DNA from: Sanguinoderma infundibulare
Taxonomy: Eukaryota; Basidiomycota; Agaricomycetes; Polyporales; Polyporaceae
Reading direction: 5' to 3'
Assembly (NCBI GenBank): GCA_032821775.1
Contig: JAVLRN010000008.1
Span: 1,364,001 to 1,428,000, forward strand
Length of the DNA stretch: 64,000 nucleotides
Positions 15,248 to 26,544 of the stretch are shown here, one piece after another; within the stretch, counting starts at the first letter, position 1, and each line of letters begins with the position of its first letter. Both the position numbers and the translations under genes were made by a program. Below the pieces are notes generated by a model. It saw only the letters and a program-made list of their open reading frames with translations, did not search any database and was not told the origin of the DNA.

Positions 15248-16235
15248 ATTCCGTGTTGTACTTTGCGCAACGGCGAGCGAGTGCCGGTGCGTGCACATGT
15301 AATTGTACTAGAAACGAAACTCCACGGCGGGTATGAATTGCCCTGTGTACACTGAGCGCTATGTATCAGCGCCCTGCAGGTCGGCATTCTCTCGCAAGAC
15401 GTGGAAGTGGGTCTCGTGTCACTACCGGAAATTATATTGCAGACCGTAGACAAAGGATGTCGAACCATAAACGCCTTCGCGTCCATCTGGGCTTGGGTAC
15501 CCAGGTAAGTACTGCGCAAGTGACGAGTGGCTCGTCGACATCCCGTCGGTCACTGCAGACCACGTAACCTGGTCATCCTACAGTCTATTGTGTGAGTTAC
15601 GACCGTATGAAACCAATCGGAAACTTACTTGCTCTATAACAGTAAGGATGGTGCCAGCTTGGAGACCTTCAAGGAAGGTGTTTCGCGCCGCGTACAAAGA
15701 ACGCGACTAGCTCCAGGGCTCTTTCCTGCTTGAGAAGTACAACACATAGGTCGCGTGTGCACTCTAAAGCAGTCCGTCGGTTTCTGCATTGAACTCGCGA
15801 AACTGACGGCGGGGACATGGAGACAAGGGTGAACAATTGCGGTCAAAGCGGGCGCGAGAGGCGTGGCAAGCAGAGCGCTGGCCTTGACGCCGGCACGCGA
15901 CGCGACGCGCCGTGGCTGCACTCAACTTTCCTTCCTCCCCTCATTTCCTCCGCCTCCTCGCCATAGCCCCGTCACTGGCTGTCGCGTACCGACATACCAT
16001 TCTACTCCGAACAGACCCATAAAGCCCATTTATCGTCACCCGACACCGACAGATCATTACCCAAACCTCATTCTCGGACACGCCGGTGGTTGGTGGCTAA
16101 ACGCGTGCGGCACACGATCTCGAGCTCATTGCACCCACGCCCTGCTTCTCACAGATCCGTTTTAGCGTTCTCTTGGAGAAGTTCACATTCCTACGCCGCA
16201 TCTCGCCAGGAGACACCTGTCATGCGAATTGGACC
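15248..16235. other. Intergenic with a short unrecognised spliced-looking frame
   Basis: An open plus-strand frame of about 50 codons (15351-15507) reads ALQVGILSQDVEVGLVSLPE and continues TVDKGCRTINAFASIWAW. It ends exactly at a strong donor (CAG/gtaagt, near 15500), with candidate acceptors at about 15560 and 15645. No start codon or second exon could be fixed and the family is not recognised. The rest looks like the 5' flank of the 16236 gene. Confidence 0.3.
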
Positions 16236-19232
16236 ATGCCAAGGTTAGGTAGCGAGTCCACTTCCTCCCGCCGACACAACCCCACCCAGACTCTCTCCAA
16301 CCACTTGCACATCACCTCCCCGGTCTGCTCTATCCGCTCCAATGATCCGCGCCCCGAGCCCTCCGACCCGTCTTCCAGCTGCGCCTCGGGCTCCGGGTCT
16401 CGTCTAGACGCGCCCGACGACCTAATCGGCCGCACGCGCGCCCCCGGTCCTCGCACTAGATGGACGACGCGCAGGGCGCTCGGCCCCTACGGACACCGCC
16501 CGCTCCATAAGTGGTCGCCTCCGGACCAGAAGCATTTCGACGAGATGGACACGCCCCTCGAGGTCTCCGAACTGAATTCCGACCACGGAGCTGAGCAAGG
16601 CCAGACTCTAGACAAGATTCCCGGCTCAGGTGCTGAAGCGACAGGGGAGGATCGAGCAGTGGAAGGGAGCACCGACGAGGTCGAGGATGAGGATGAGGAT
16701 GCGGTCGAGGAGGAGTCTGAGCCAGTTTCAGGTGAGGGTGGTGTCTCGCCCCGCACGCCGCAGTCACGGCCCTTGTCCGCAGCCGCGGCGAAGAAGCGCG
16801 ACAAGTACAAGAAGAAGAGGGCCAAGGCGCGAGCAAAAGCGAGGGAGATGGAGAGGGAGAGCGACGAGGGTGGACCTGCCCCTTCAAGTCCTCCCCCTGA
16901 AGCGCCTCAAGAGCTCCTCGCGAAGTCCACAGCGCATGTTGCTAGGATGAAGCGCGCGCTGGCCCAGATGGAGAAGTGGCAGAAGGAGAAGGAGGGTGTG
17001 CCTGCATCAACGGGAGGACCGAGTGCTAGTAGGAAAGGAAAGGATAAGGCCGCTGACGTCGACAGATCAGGATCCGCGACGGCAAGGCAGGCGACGGAGG
17101 CGAAAGAGGAGGCTGACGAGGACGACGCGTCTGACAGCACGCCAGACAGCAACTCTTCGCCCTCAGAGTGCGAGACAGGTCCAACTGAGCCAGAACCCGA
17201 GGATCGTTTACTAGTTGATGACAAGGCCTCCTCGCCACCGGACATTCCCCCAACGACGTCTCTTCCTGCACCCACTGTGGCCCAAGTGCCACAAAGGCCT
17301 GTCCCTTTGGATCCCAAGCCGAATTCTGTTGGCCCCCATGGCTACCTCCTTCCCGTTGCCCCTGCTGCCGGTCTTCGGTCAAACGCATTGAACACACTCG
17401 CGTCCAAGAACCACAACATCGCCCCTGATCCGCCGCCGAACCCAGTCGAGCGCCTGACTCAAAACCCTTGGACTATGCTCGAGGTCCTTTTCCTGCTCGA
17501 ACTTGTCGCACACTTCCCTCCCGCGGAGCATGGCTGGACGTTCATCGCGGAGGCGTACAACAACATCCTGATCACACGCCCCTTGCAGGAGTGGTTCGGG
17601 AAACAGGCAGCGATCAGCAACGAAGAGGAGGAGAAAATGAAGGTCTTGCTTCAAAAGATGAACAAGGAAGCGCGCCAGCCCCCCGCGCGATCTGGCGCAG
17701 GCGCGAAGGTGAAGGCTGATGAACGCGGTAAGGCCGCCCTGTTTGGCAGCGCAGAGGCCCGTGCTGAGGCTAATGCCCGCGCAAAGACTTCAACGACTCC
17801 GGCAGCCAAGGGGGCCGCTCCACCCTCTTCGTCGAAAACCCCCGACAGGGTCGTCACCAGACTGCCATTTCCCCTTGAGCCCCCGATGAGCACCCAAGGT
17901 CCCCCGCCCTCACAACGCATCGTGCCCTTCCCGCGGCGCCGTCCTCCACTCGGCCTCTCTTGTGCAGACGCGAGCGCGTTTGCGCGTGTCATGAAATCCG
18001 CAGCGGCTGGCGTGCGCCCGCCCTCGTCCGAGTCTCGCGCGGCGATGCTTTTGGTGTACTCGGCGACCAAGCCGCGGTTTCCTGTGCGCACTCCGTGGGA
18101 CTGCTGGCACCGGTGGTGCACGCCGTGGGTCGTCCCAGATTCCCGTCGCTCCGAAGGCGAAGGCCAAGAACCGGTCGTGCCCCCGATGGTGCTCGACTAC
18201 GTCGCAGGCAACATCGGCCTGCCATGTGGAACTTGGATCACCCAGGCGCGCCGGCGGGAGTTTACGCCTGTGCCGGGGACGTATCCTGACGTGCCCGGGG
18301 TGATGCATGGGGCGACGGCAGGGTACGACCCAAGGCCGGGGATGGTGTCCTTGGCGCGGATGACGCACCTGAGCGTGGAGAAGGCTTGGGCGGGTGTGGG
18401 CCTGGGAAGGAAGAAAGACGGGATGGTGAGCGAGGAGGTGCTGACACACAGAAGGATGAAGCTGCCCTCGACGCTCGCGGGCATTTGGCCGGGGAAAGGT
18501 AAGTGCTCGTAATGCTACTGATTGTCGTGGGTCGAAAGACGAGGCTGAGTCGTCGTTGTAGTCGGCCTTAAACCTACCAGTGCTCGTCCTCCTGCCGCAG
18601 CACCCGCTTCGAACCCCAGCGCTGCCGCAGCTCCCGCCACAACTCCCCCGGCTTCCACTCCCGCGTCTCCGAACAAGTCTCCCGCGAAGTCTGCTTCCGC
18701 CGCTCCTACTCTTCCCGCAGCATCTTCTACCTCACCTTCTACGTCCACTCCAGCGACACCATCTCAGTCTCAGCCTCAGCCTCAGCCTCAGCCTCAGCCT
18801 CAACCTCAGAACCAGGCGCGTCCTCCCCCGCCTCCCCACAAAGGCCCGGGAACGATCGCCCAACCCGCTGAGCCCTTCCTCCCTTTGCCTCTGCCCCGCA
18901 AAGCAGCAGTACGCGGCCCGCCCAACGTGCCAGAAGGCACGCTTGGCAACACCGTCCGGCCGGGAATCCGGGCGTGGTTCCAGTCCGCCGTGGTCCATGC
19001 CTGCGTGCTGGAGCGCGTCGTGGACCTGTCGCGCGCACAGGAACCGTTCCTGTGTGCGATGGGTCACGCGGACGAGGCGGGTGCAGAGGAGGCCGCGCGG
19101 AGGAGACAATGGGAGAGGGAGAGGGAACGGGATAGGTGGATTCCGGTCCACCTGAGGAAAGTCGTGGTGCCCCCGCGTTCGGTATTGCTGATTCCGCCGT
19201 CGGTGTCGCTTCTGCAGGCATCGTCGGCCTGA
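16236..19232 (+). CDS. Unrecognised low-complexity protein
   Basis: Two exons, 16236-18498 and 18562-19232, join in phase across a 63 bp intron. The first ATG of the open frame is used; a downstream ATG at 16545 (MDTPLEVSEL) is a plausible alternative. The N-terminal half is acidic and basic low complexity, including a KKRDKYKKKRAKARAKAREM coiled-coil-like segment. A compact hydrophobic block follows (NPWTMLEVLFLLELVAHFP, then GWTFIAEAYNNILITRPLQE). Further ordered pieces are TPWDCWHRWCTPW and YVAGNIGLPCGTW. Exon 2 starts with Pro/Ala/Ser-rich sequence and a (QP)n run, and ends with an ordered block (PGIRAWFQSAVVHACVLERV). I recognise no family. The long frame and clean splice support expression, but function is unknown. 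Confidence 0.68.
18765..18812 (+). repeat. CAGCCT hexanucleotide run coding for (Gln-Pro)n
   Basis: Consecutive cag-cct/cag-cct units, with one caa variant, lie inside exon 2 of the 16236-19232 gene and encode about seven Gln-Pro pairs. Such runs vary in length by slippage, so copy number may differ between strains. Confidence 0.8.
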
Positions 19233-20426
19233 GCCTCTGGGAGATTGGAATCGACGCCTGGATCGTCCGGTCATTGAAGGACACCCCTACCCCCCTCTAT
19301 TTCTATTTCGTCTGCGACACTGCGCCAAACACACACAGTCTACCTATCTAACCTCTAACCCCAACCCGGTTTGCCGGGTTCCGATTTCGCGCGCAAAGCA
19401 AAGCACCTTTCACGACTCGCCTCTCGACGATGTAGCATAGAAACCGCCCTCTATACTTTGATACTGTGACTCGACCATCACCACCATATAGCATCCTATC
19501 TAGTAATAACGAGACGACGGACGTAACGCACGACCTGGCCATGACGCATGACGCATGACGCACGACTGCTCTGTAGAATCTAGCTTCTGATATATATACG
19601 CTGCGGGGACTCGGAGTCGTACTAGTACTTGGTTATTACCCTAATCCATCGGTTGTTTTCCCCGGGCCCGTATCGTTGACTTTGGATGGTGGTAGAGCCG
19701 GCCGAGTCAAAGACGGGGACGAACTTGGAATCGGGATGCTACCCAGTACTATCCTGGGCGTGGTCCAACTCGCATGACAGCCCGAACGGCACGGAGTCTC
19801 CAAGTTACGTAGGCCCGGTGCTGCGTAGGAATGCGAACTTGTGCCCGAGAAACGCTAGAATGGATCTGATCTATAATTAAAACTGGGCGTACGAAGTTGA
19901 ATGGATTGCCAGTGCCGCTGGCGTTTCAAGTCAGCCACTGGTACCGGGTTTAAATGTGGTCGCGATAAGGAAGTCGTAAGGATAAATTTATTGGTCGTAT
20001 CAGGGGCTGGGCCGTCCAAAATGTGAAAGGATTCATCCTGACCACCCCCAATAAGTAACAGTGGTGCAACGTTGCACAAACCACTGTAACCGGAACCACC
20101 GCACAGCGTCGATGTCACGATCCGGAAACCGGGCGGGGGGTGCTACCGCCCTCCACACGGCCACCGACCCGACACACTTCTCAACGACCCCCACCACTCA
20201 GCACATTCTTGGTGTGCAACTACATGCCGTTGCGAAAGCCACGTTCTACTTTGGGCCCGTGTGGAGGCGAACTTCCCGTGCAACACTACAACTGGTCCCC
20301 AATGGGTTGGCATTACACAAGATGACCATAAGATATAAATATTGACAGCACTCTATACCTGTTATACTCGAAGACGTCCGTCCGTCCATACCCAAAGCGC
20401 GCGGAATGCAATTGCAATGTCAAAGT
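19233..20426. other. Intergenic between convergent genes, about 1.2 kb
   Basis: No convincing coding frame. Local AT-rich patches near 19590 and 19880, and a small direct repeat (gacgcatgacgcatgacgca, near 19542), are probably 3' flanking sequence. Nothing else was recognised. Confidence 0.5.
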
Positions 20427-22411
20427 TCATGATAGTAAACTCTCCTCCAACTCTCGATGGATCGAGAACGAGATCCTCCTCTGCGTCTTCGCCGCCCGTC
20501 TCCCCCCCGTCGTCCTAACGAGCAGTCGTCCTTCGTGAGCACCGAGCAAACGCCATCACGCAGCACACCGTGATCGACATACCTTTGTTCCTGGCAGACA
20601 AACGTGTCCGGGGCGCCCTCCCACTCGTCGAGCACGTCCTGCCTGCCGACCTCCTGCTCCTCCTCGCGGTCGGGCGGGCCGAAGAGGTCCAGGGCCAGCT
20701 GCGTGTGCGACACGCCCGCGTAGGTCGTCACGCACCGTGGGTTCACCAGGATCCGCGCGGCCAAGAAGACGGCGTTCGGGATGGTCAGCCGCGGCGCGTC
20801 CGTGGACGGGTACGGCTCTGGGGGGTCGATGATGGGCAGGTCGGACGCGTCGTAGTCCGACCCGGCGTTCGCGTCCGCGTCGTCCTTCGCTTTCGCCTGG
20901 TCCGCCTGGCGCGGCGCGAGGGGCTCGGGCTCGGCGGCGGCCTCAGGGTCCGCGGCGCGCTTGTGATTGCGGACTTTGTTTTGGTCGGCGGGCGTGGAGG
21001 AGGACGCTTCGGGTTCGATGGCTTTCATGCCTTCCTTGGCCTTCCATACCCAGAGATCGCGGCAGAACCAGGCCTGTGTGCTGTCAAGACAGGGCGCGTC
21101 GGGATCGCGATCGGGGACGTCGTCGTGGCTCGCGGTCGAGTTGAAAAAGTCTGTGCCGGCGCGGTACCGGATGCCTGCGTAATAGGACTGGGCGGGGTCG
21201 ACGACGTGGGTGCCGGACTCGCAGCAGAAGACTTGGAAGGGGAGGTGCTGGGTGTAGCGCTGTGCGCTCGTTTGGTCTCGAGGGGGGACGGAGGTGAGAG
21301 CAGACTCTGAGATGGCGGAGGACTTGGATTGACGGAACTGGTCGCCGTTGATGTCGCGCGTGCGCCAACTAGGAAAGAGGTCAGGTATAGATTGGTTGGG
21401 TAAAGAGAGAATGCATACCGGTCTGAGAAAATAAAGAAGCCATTGTGCTCTGCCCAGTCCATGCCGCAGACCATAGCAGCATCGTTGACAACGCTGACCT
21501 TGATTGTTTCGAGGATGTCGTTGGGGCAGGTGAAGCCTTTCAACCAGATGACGCGTTGGAACTTGATGTTTCGACGCTGGTAGAGTTCATGCAGAGGTTC
21601 GAGAACGAGGTTGCGGGTGTAGGCTTCCTCGAGGGGATAGTAGGCAGCAGAGGGGTCCTCGGTCATGCCGGGTACGCGCCGTATCCTAAAGGGGACACCG
21701 AGAAGGGTGAGGACGGCTTCGCACAGGTCGGTCAGGGTCTCTGTAGAGTCGGAAGAGTCATAGTCAAGCATGGATACGAAGATGTTGGAGGGACCGAGAC
21801 GCTTTGCGAGTTGAACAATGACGGCAAGCTGGTCGACGAGGAAGTGGTCGGCGGAGTGGATGACCATGCCGACAAAGTAGAGATTGTTTTGGCGGGCGAG
21901 GTCTTCGTACGCGTCCTCGTACTTGTTCTGGCCGAAGGGGCGCGCGAGGGTCGGGCAGAGTGCGGCGACCCAGCCGTTTAGGGTAAGGAGCTGCTCGATG
22001 GAGGACAGAACGGACTGTTCGTCCATGTGGGAGGTGTCGTGGCCGAGAATGCTGGGAGGAGTGAGCGAGAGTGGTGAGCGGTGGGGAGTGAGCATGTACT
22101 CACTAAGGCTTCTGGAATCGTTCCCAGTAATCCTGAACGCCATCATTGACGAGGTCGGAGAAGAGGTCCGGCCTCTCGTCTCTGCCCATTCGGACGTGGA
22201 GGAACTGGTGCCTGCGCGCATCGAGCTGCTTGTCCGAACGGGTGACAAGGTCAAGCACGTTCTGTTTCCTGATTTGCTTGGGATCTGCAGCACGGTAGAA
22301 GGAGGTGACTGAGGCATGTGAGGGCGAAGCGATGAGGAGTTTGAGCAGGAGCGCAAAGAGTGCCAAGATGAGAATGCGAACGACGGTTCGCCGGCGCACG
22401 GCGGGAAACAT
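20427..22411 (-). CDS. CAP59/CMT1-type mannosyltransferase (GT69)
   Basis: Predicted Golgi type II membrane glycosyltransferase of the cryptococcal alpha-1,3-mannosyltransferase family. Exons 22411-22104, 22051-21419, 21368-20583 and 20514-20427 total 1815 nt, or 604 residues. The N terminus is short and basic, followed by a signal-anchor helix (VVRILILALFALLLKLLIA). Family landmarks are NLYFVGMVIHSADHFLVDQL, IFVSMLDYDSSDSTETLTDL, KFQRVIWLKGFTCPNDILET, AAMVCGMDWAEHNGFFIFSD and QVFCCESGTHVVDP. A Glu/Ala/Lys-rich insert (about residue 440 on) precedes NPRCVTTYAGVSHTQLALDL. The last short exon is the least certain part, because its frame depends on one acceptor beside a seven-base C run. Role in wall or secreted-glycan mannosylation is inferred from the family. 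Confidence 0.9.
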
Positions 22412-22654
22412 ACCGAGCAGACGGAGAACGGCCCAAGCGTCCTCCTACCAAGAGGCCCAGGGACACCGACAGCGGAGAGGAGAGGGGAAAGAGCTGCCCG
22501 CGGCGATTCGGTGGCTGCTGCCGGTGCTTAAGATTCGCACCATAATAGGAAATAAATAATATTTGCTACTCGTCCTCCGAGTCCTCCTCCTCCCACTGCA
22601 CTCGTTCTCTCCCTCAGACTCTCATCGGACAGTGGACGGGGTGCGCGGGCAGAG
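22412..22654. promoter_or_regulatory. Shared 243 bp divergent promoter, CMT1-like / MAK21
   Basis: Interval between the opposite start codons at 22411 (minus) and 22655 (plus). No specific factor site was identified. The short spacing limits how much N-terminal coding sequence either gene could have upstream. Confidence 0.45.
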
Positions 22655-25187
22655 ATGGGCTACGTCGCGACCCCTTCTCCGTCTTGGTACACCACCGTAC
22701 CCCCACTCTCGCCCAACCCAGGCCTCAAGCCGCCTTCGGCCTCCCAACTTTCCTCCCTCACCCAACGCGCCGCCTCCCTCCTTTCCGCCGACGCAGAAAA
22801 ATATTCCTCTTCTTCCGCCACGCAAAGCGCGTCCGACGCGCACTTCCTCAAAACAATCCTTTCCACCGGCACGCTCTCCGACCGACTCAGTGCTCTTACG
22901 CTACTCGTCCAGGCTAGCCCTGTCCATAACTCCACCGCCCTTGATGGCTTGCGTTCCATGGCTCAACGCGGCCGTGCAAAGGGCGGCCGCGACGAGGGTC
23001 TCAAGGCCGTTCGTTGTGTGGTTGATTGGTGGGTAGGCGGCGGAGGTCCGAGTCGAAAGCTAATGTGTGCCCTCTTCATCTTCTCTCTTGGCCTCCACTC
23101 ACCTTTCTCTCCGTCTCCCTTTTGCTCCCCATCCATCTTCAGCTACTTTCGCGACCAACCCCTTCTCCATCCAGATGTCACCGACGTGCACCTCCTCATC
23201 TGGTACTTCGAGGATTGGCTCAAGAAGTACTTCTTCTCCATCCTCCAAATCCTCGAGACCTTCTCCCTCGACCCTCTCAACTACGTCCGCACTCAATCTC
23301 TCGCCTTCCTCGCAACCCTTCTTCGCGCTCAGCCGGAACAAGAACAGAACCTCCTCCGCCTCCTCGTCAACAAGCTCGTAAGTTTCTCCCAACCGGCTTA
23401 TGCTCTCTTGCCTTTCTCACCTTTTACAGGGAGATACCGAAAGGTCTGTGTGCTCGCGCGCATCCTATCATCTCCTCCAGGTTCTCCAGACCCATCCAGC
23501 CATGAAGGCCGTCGTCGTCCGTGAAGTCCGCGCCCTCGTCTTCCGCCTTCCCGCCTCCACTGCTGCCCAGGCAACTCCTTCTGCCCCTCCTGCTCACACT
23601 CATATTCGCTTCACCGACCCCGAATCTTCCACAAATAAGACTAAGCCAAAAGTGATGCTTGATGCCAGCCAAAGCCGTTGGAACTCTTATGCTTGGTATT
23701 ACTCTGTCGTCACATTGAACCAGGTCGTCCTTACCCCGTCCACCGCCGACCGCCTGGTAGCGCGCACGCTCGTTGACATGTACTTCGAGATGTTTCAAGA
23801 GATTCTCGGCTCGAAAACTGACGCCGATGACCGGAGCGACGCCGAGGAGAGCACCAATGGGACCAAACGCGTCGATGGTAAGGGTAAGGCCAAGGACGGC
23901 AAGAAGCATCGAGCGAAAGAGTTCAAGGGCGAAGCCGGCTTCACCGAGGTCGAGGACTCCTCCTCTCGGCTGATCGCTGCCATACTCACTGGTGTCAACC
24001 GCGCCCTGCCGTTTGCACAAATGCATCTGAGTGATGAAAGCTGCGCCGTGTATGTCCTTGTTCATACCATCCGAGTATGTGACCCTCTGATGGCTTGCAT
24101 CCAGTTTCCAAAAACACATCGACACTCTTTTCCGAATCACTCATACGTCCACTTTCAACATCTCCCTCCAAGCTCTGACCCTCATCCTCCAAATATCCAC
24201 CACGCTCTCCGTTCCCATGGCGTCTTCCTCAAAAACACAACCTTCTGCCGCAAATTCAGCAACGGCATTCTCAACGTCCATTCGCGACCGGTTCTACCGC
24301 ACGCTCTACGCGTCGCTGATCGATCCGCGCTTGGGCACCTCGAACAAGCAAGCGTTGTACCTCAACCTGGTTTTCAAAGCCCTCAAGGCCGACCATGACT
24401 CGATGCGCGTCGCCGCGTTCGTCCGCCGATTCGTGCAGGTGCTCGCGAGCGGCGCCGGTGCCGGAGGCGCCGTCGAATTCGTCGCGGGCGGTCTGTACTT
24501 GCTGGGCGAAGTACGTGCGAGCCGACCCCTTGTCACGTCGTTTGCGCTGACATGATGGACTCCAGCTTTTCAGCACGACCCCGGCGCTGAAACAGTTGCT
24601 GAGCACTTCAAAGGCTCAAGTCCCCTCCGCGCCCGATGCTCCCAGTTACGATGCCCGAAAACGCGACCCCCAATACGCCCACGCGTTCGCGACGCCGATG
24701 TACGAACTCGTGCGTCTCCCCCACTCTCATTTTTGCCCCTCGAACCACCAGATTTTAATCGCGCTCGCGACATAGCTGCCCCTCCTGAACCACTACCACC
24801 CCACCATCGCCCTGCACGCCCGCCAGCTCCTGACCTCGGCGCCCATCACGGGCTCGCCAGACCTCTCGCTCAACACGCTCGCCCACTTCCTCGACCGGTT
24901 CGTGTACAAGAACGCGAAGAAGCCGAAACCGAAAGGCCAGAGCGCGATGCAGCCGTCGCTCGACGCGCACGCGCGCGCGCACCGCGTCACGCTCGTCCGG
25001 GGCGAGGTCGCGGGGCTCGGGGGGGTGCCGGTCAACGAGGAGACGTTCTGGAGGAGGAGGGAGGAGGACGTGCCGGTCGACCAGGCGTTCTTCCGGACGT
25101 ACTTTGCGAGCAGGGACGAGCGGGAGCGGAGGAAGGCGGGGAAGGTCGCGAGGCGGAAGGGGAAGAAGGGCTGGGGGGAGGACGATG

Positions 25188-25219
<32 letters not shown>

Positions 25220-25988
25220 ATGGGCGAGTCGGAGGAGGAGGAGGGTGAGGGTGGAAGTTTGGGGGAGAGCGAAGGGGGAGGAGAGCTTGGGGAGGACGGC
25301 GACGAGGGTGGGAGCGAGGACGAGAGCGAGAGCGAGGACGGCGGGTTCGACTTGGCGAGCGTCGCTAAGAAGCCTGTACCTGCCGGCGACGAGGACGAGG
25401 ACGAGGACAGCGACGCGGAAGAGGCGGAGATCTGGAAGGTAAGCGAACCAGCTCCACCCCTTCTCCATCCCGTCGTGCTCACCGTTCCGCTAGGCGATGA
25501 AGGCGACGATGCCGTCGGAGCTCCAAGACGACGATCTCATGGACTCGGACTCGGACTCGGATGGGGATGAGGATGGGGACTCGAGCGATGAGGTGCCTTC
25601 CGGCCTCGACGACGACGCGTCCGACAGCGCCCAAGACTCGGATGAGGACGGCGACGAAGCTAACGAAGACGAAGACGAAGACGAAGATGACGGCGGGGAC
25701 TTTGGCCTCGCCGAAGGCTCCGACGCCGACGACCTCCTCTCCCTCGACGCCGAAGTGCCCGCAAGTCTCGTCGACTTCGACGGTTCCGACTCGGGCGGCG
25801 CGGAGGAGGAAGAAGAGTGGGGCGGGATCTCTTCTGGGCCTGGGCCGACGGAGAAGGCGAAGAGGAAACGGGACGGCGAGGACGGGCGGCGGGGGGCGCA
25901 GCGCAAGAAACTGCGCTCGCTGCCCACGTTTGCGAGCTACGAGGATTACGCGAGGCTCATCGAGGATGGGCCAGAGGATAACATCTGA
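22655..25988 (+). CDS. MAK21: Ribosome biogenesis protein Noc1/Mak21 (CBF domain)
   Basis: Predicted nucleolar pre-60S assembly factor (yeast Mak21/Noc1, animal CEBPZ), working with Noc2. The ATG at 22655 begins MGYVATPSPSWYTTVPPLSP. HEAT-like helices follow (SDRLSALTLLVQASP, LLIWYFEDWLKKYFFSILQI, DPLNYVRTQSLAFLATLL). The central motif is SSSRLIAAILTGVNRALPFA, then the CBF domain (FNISLQALTLILQIS, DRFYRTLYASLIDPRLGTSN, LYLNLVFKALKADHDSMRVA, AFATPMYELLPLL, HPTIALHARQLL). Several introns fall between these blocks. The C-terminal region is a very acidic Asp/Glu/Ser tract, closed by the typical KLRSLPTFASYEDYARLIED. The N terminus is shorter than in yeast, and the close divergent neighbour leaves little room for more exons. 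Confidence 0.93.
25180..25235 (+). repeat. GAGGAC-type repeat coding an acidic tract in MAK21
   Basis: Near-perfect (gaggac)n repeats encode alternating Glu and Asp. A second acidic run (gacgaagac units) lies near 25660-25690. Acidic tails are normal for this family; repeat length may be polymorphic. Confidence 0.75.
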
Positions 25989-26544
25989 AAATGTACCTCG
26001 GTCGTGTGTGTGCGCCTTGGCTAAACTACGTACAGTATCGCTGCCGCCAATGGCGTTTGTCTCCAACGTTTGCGGGCTACGCGCGTCTGTTCCGTTTATG
26101 GTGTGGCCTCTGATGCCCGACTGGCGATGTACTGGAACCGCCCCAGCGCAGGACTTGCATCCGTGTCTTACTTACCTGATGGATGACCAGCCTGCGCACC
26201 GCGGAAGGGGTCTCGCGACTGCAGCGTGAGGTTCGAATCCGCCGGTACTGTTTTGAACAAATTTGAGTACAGAGACTAAGACTAATAGTACAGGACGGTC
26301 CAGAGTTGTATTGGCAACACAGCAACAGCACGGGACGAAGAATAGTGGCCCTCCGAGAGAAACGAACACACGCGAACTCGGCATTCCCTCCACACCCGTC
26401 CCTCCCAACTTTGCCCGGGCCATTCCCCCGATTCCAACAGCCGATCAGATCGTTTCGAAAGCTTGTCAGCGCACGTCTATATAATGTACAAGTTAACAGC
26501 AAAGCTCGAGAACGACGACGACCCGCAGTCCGCGGTCGGCATCG
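25989..26544. other. Convergent 3' ends, MAK21 / glycogen synthase
   Basis: About 556 bp separate two facing stop codons. A B-box-like word (GGTTCGAATCC, near 26231) occurs, but no tRNA fold could be drawn around it. No coding frame was supported. Confidence 0.5.

Noticed and set aside
20420..20514. Alternative reading frame for the last exon of the CMT1-like gene
   Set aside because: Both frames are open. The chosen acceptor keeps phase and gives a short charged tail; the alternative needs an unsupported splice, so the uncertainty is only noted.
26165..26180. ACTTACCTG word like the 5' end of U1 snRNA
   Set aside because: It is simply the reverse complement of a consensus splice donor, a frequent word here, and the following sequence does not resemble U1.
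26155..26245. Possible tRNA, suggested by a perfect B-box word GGTTCGAATCC near 26231
   Set aside because: The T-stem around the word does not pair, no acceptor stem is found at the expected distance, and no A box fits.
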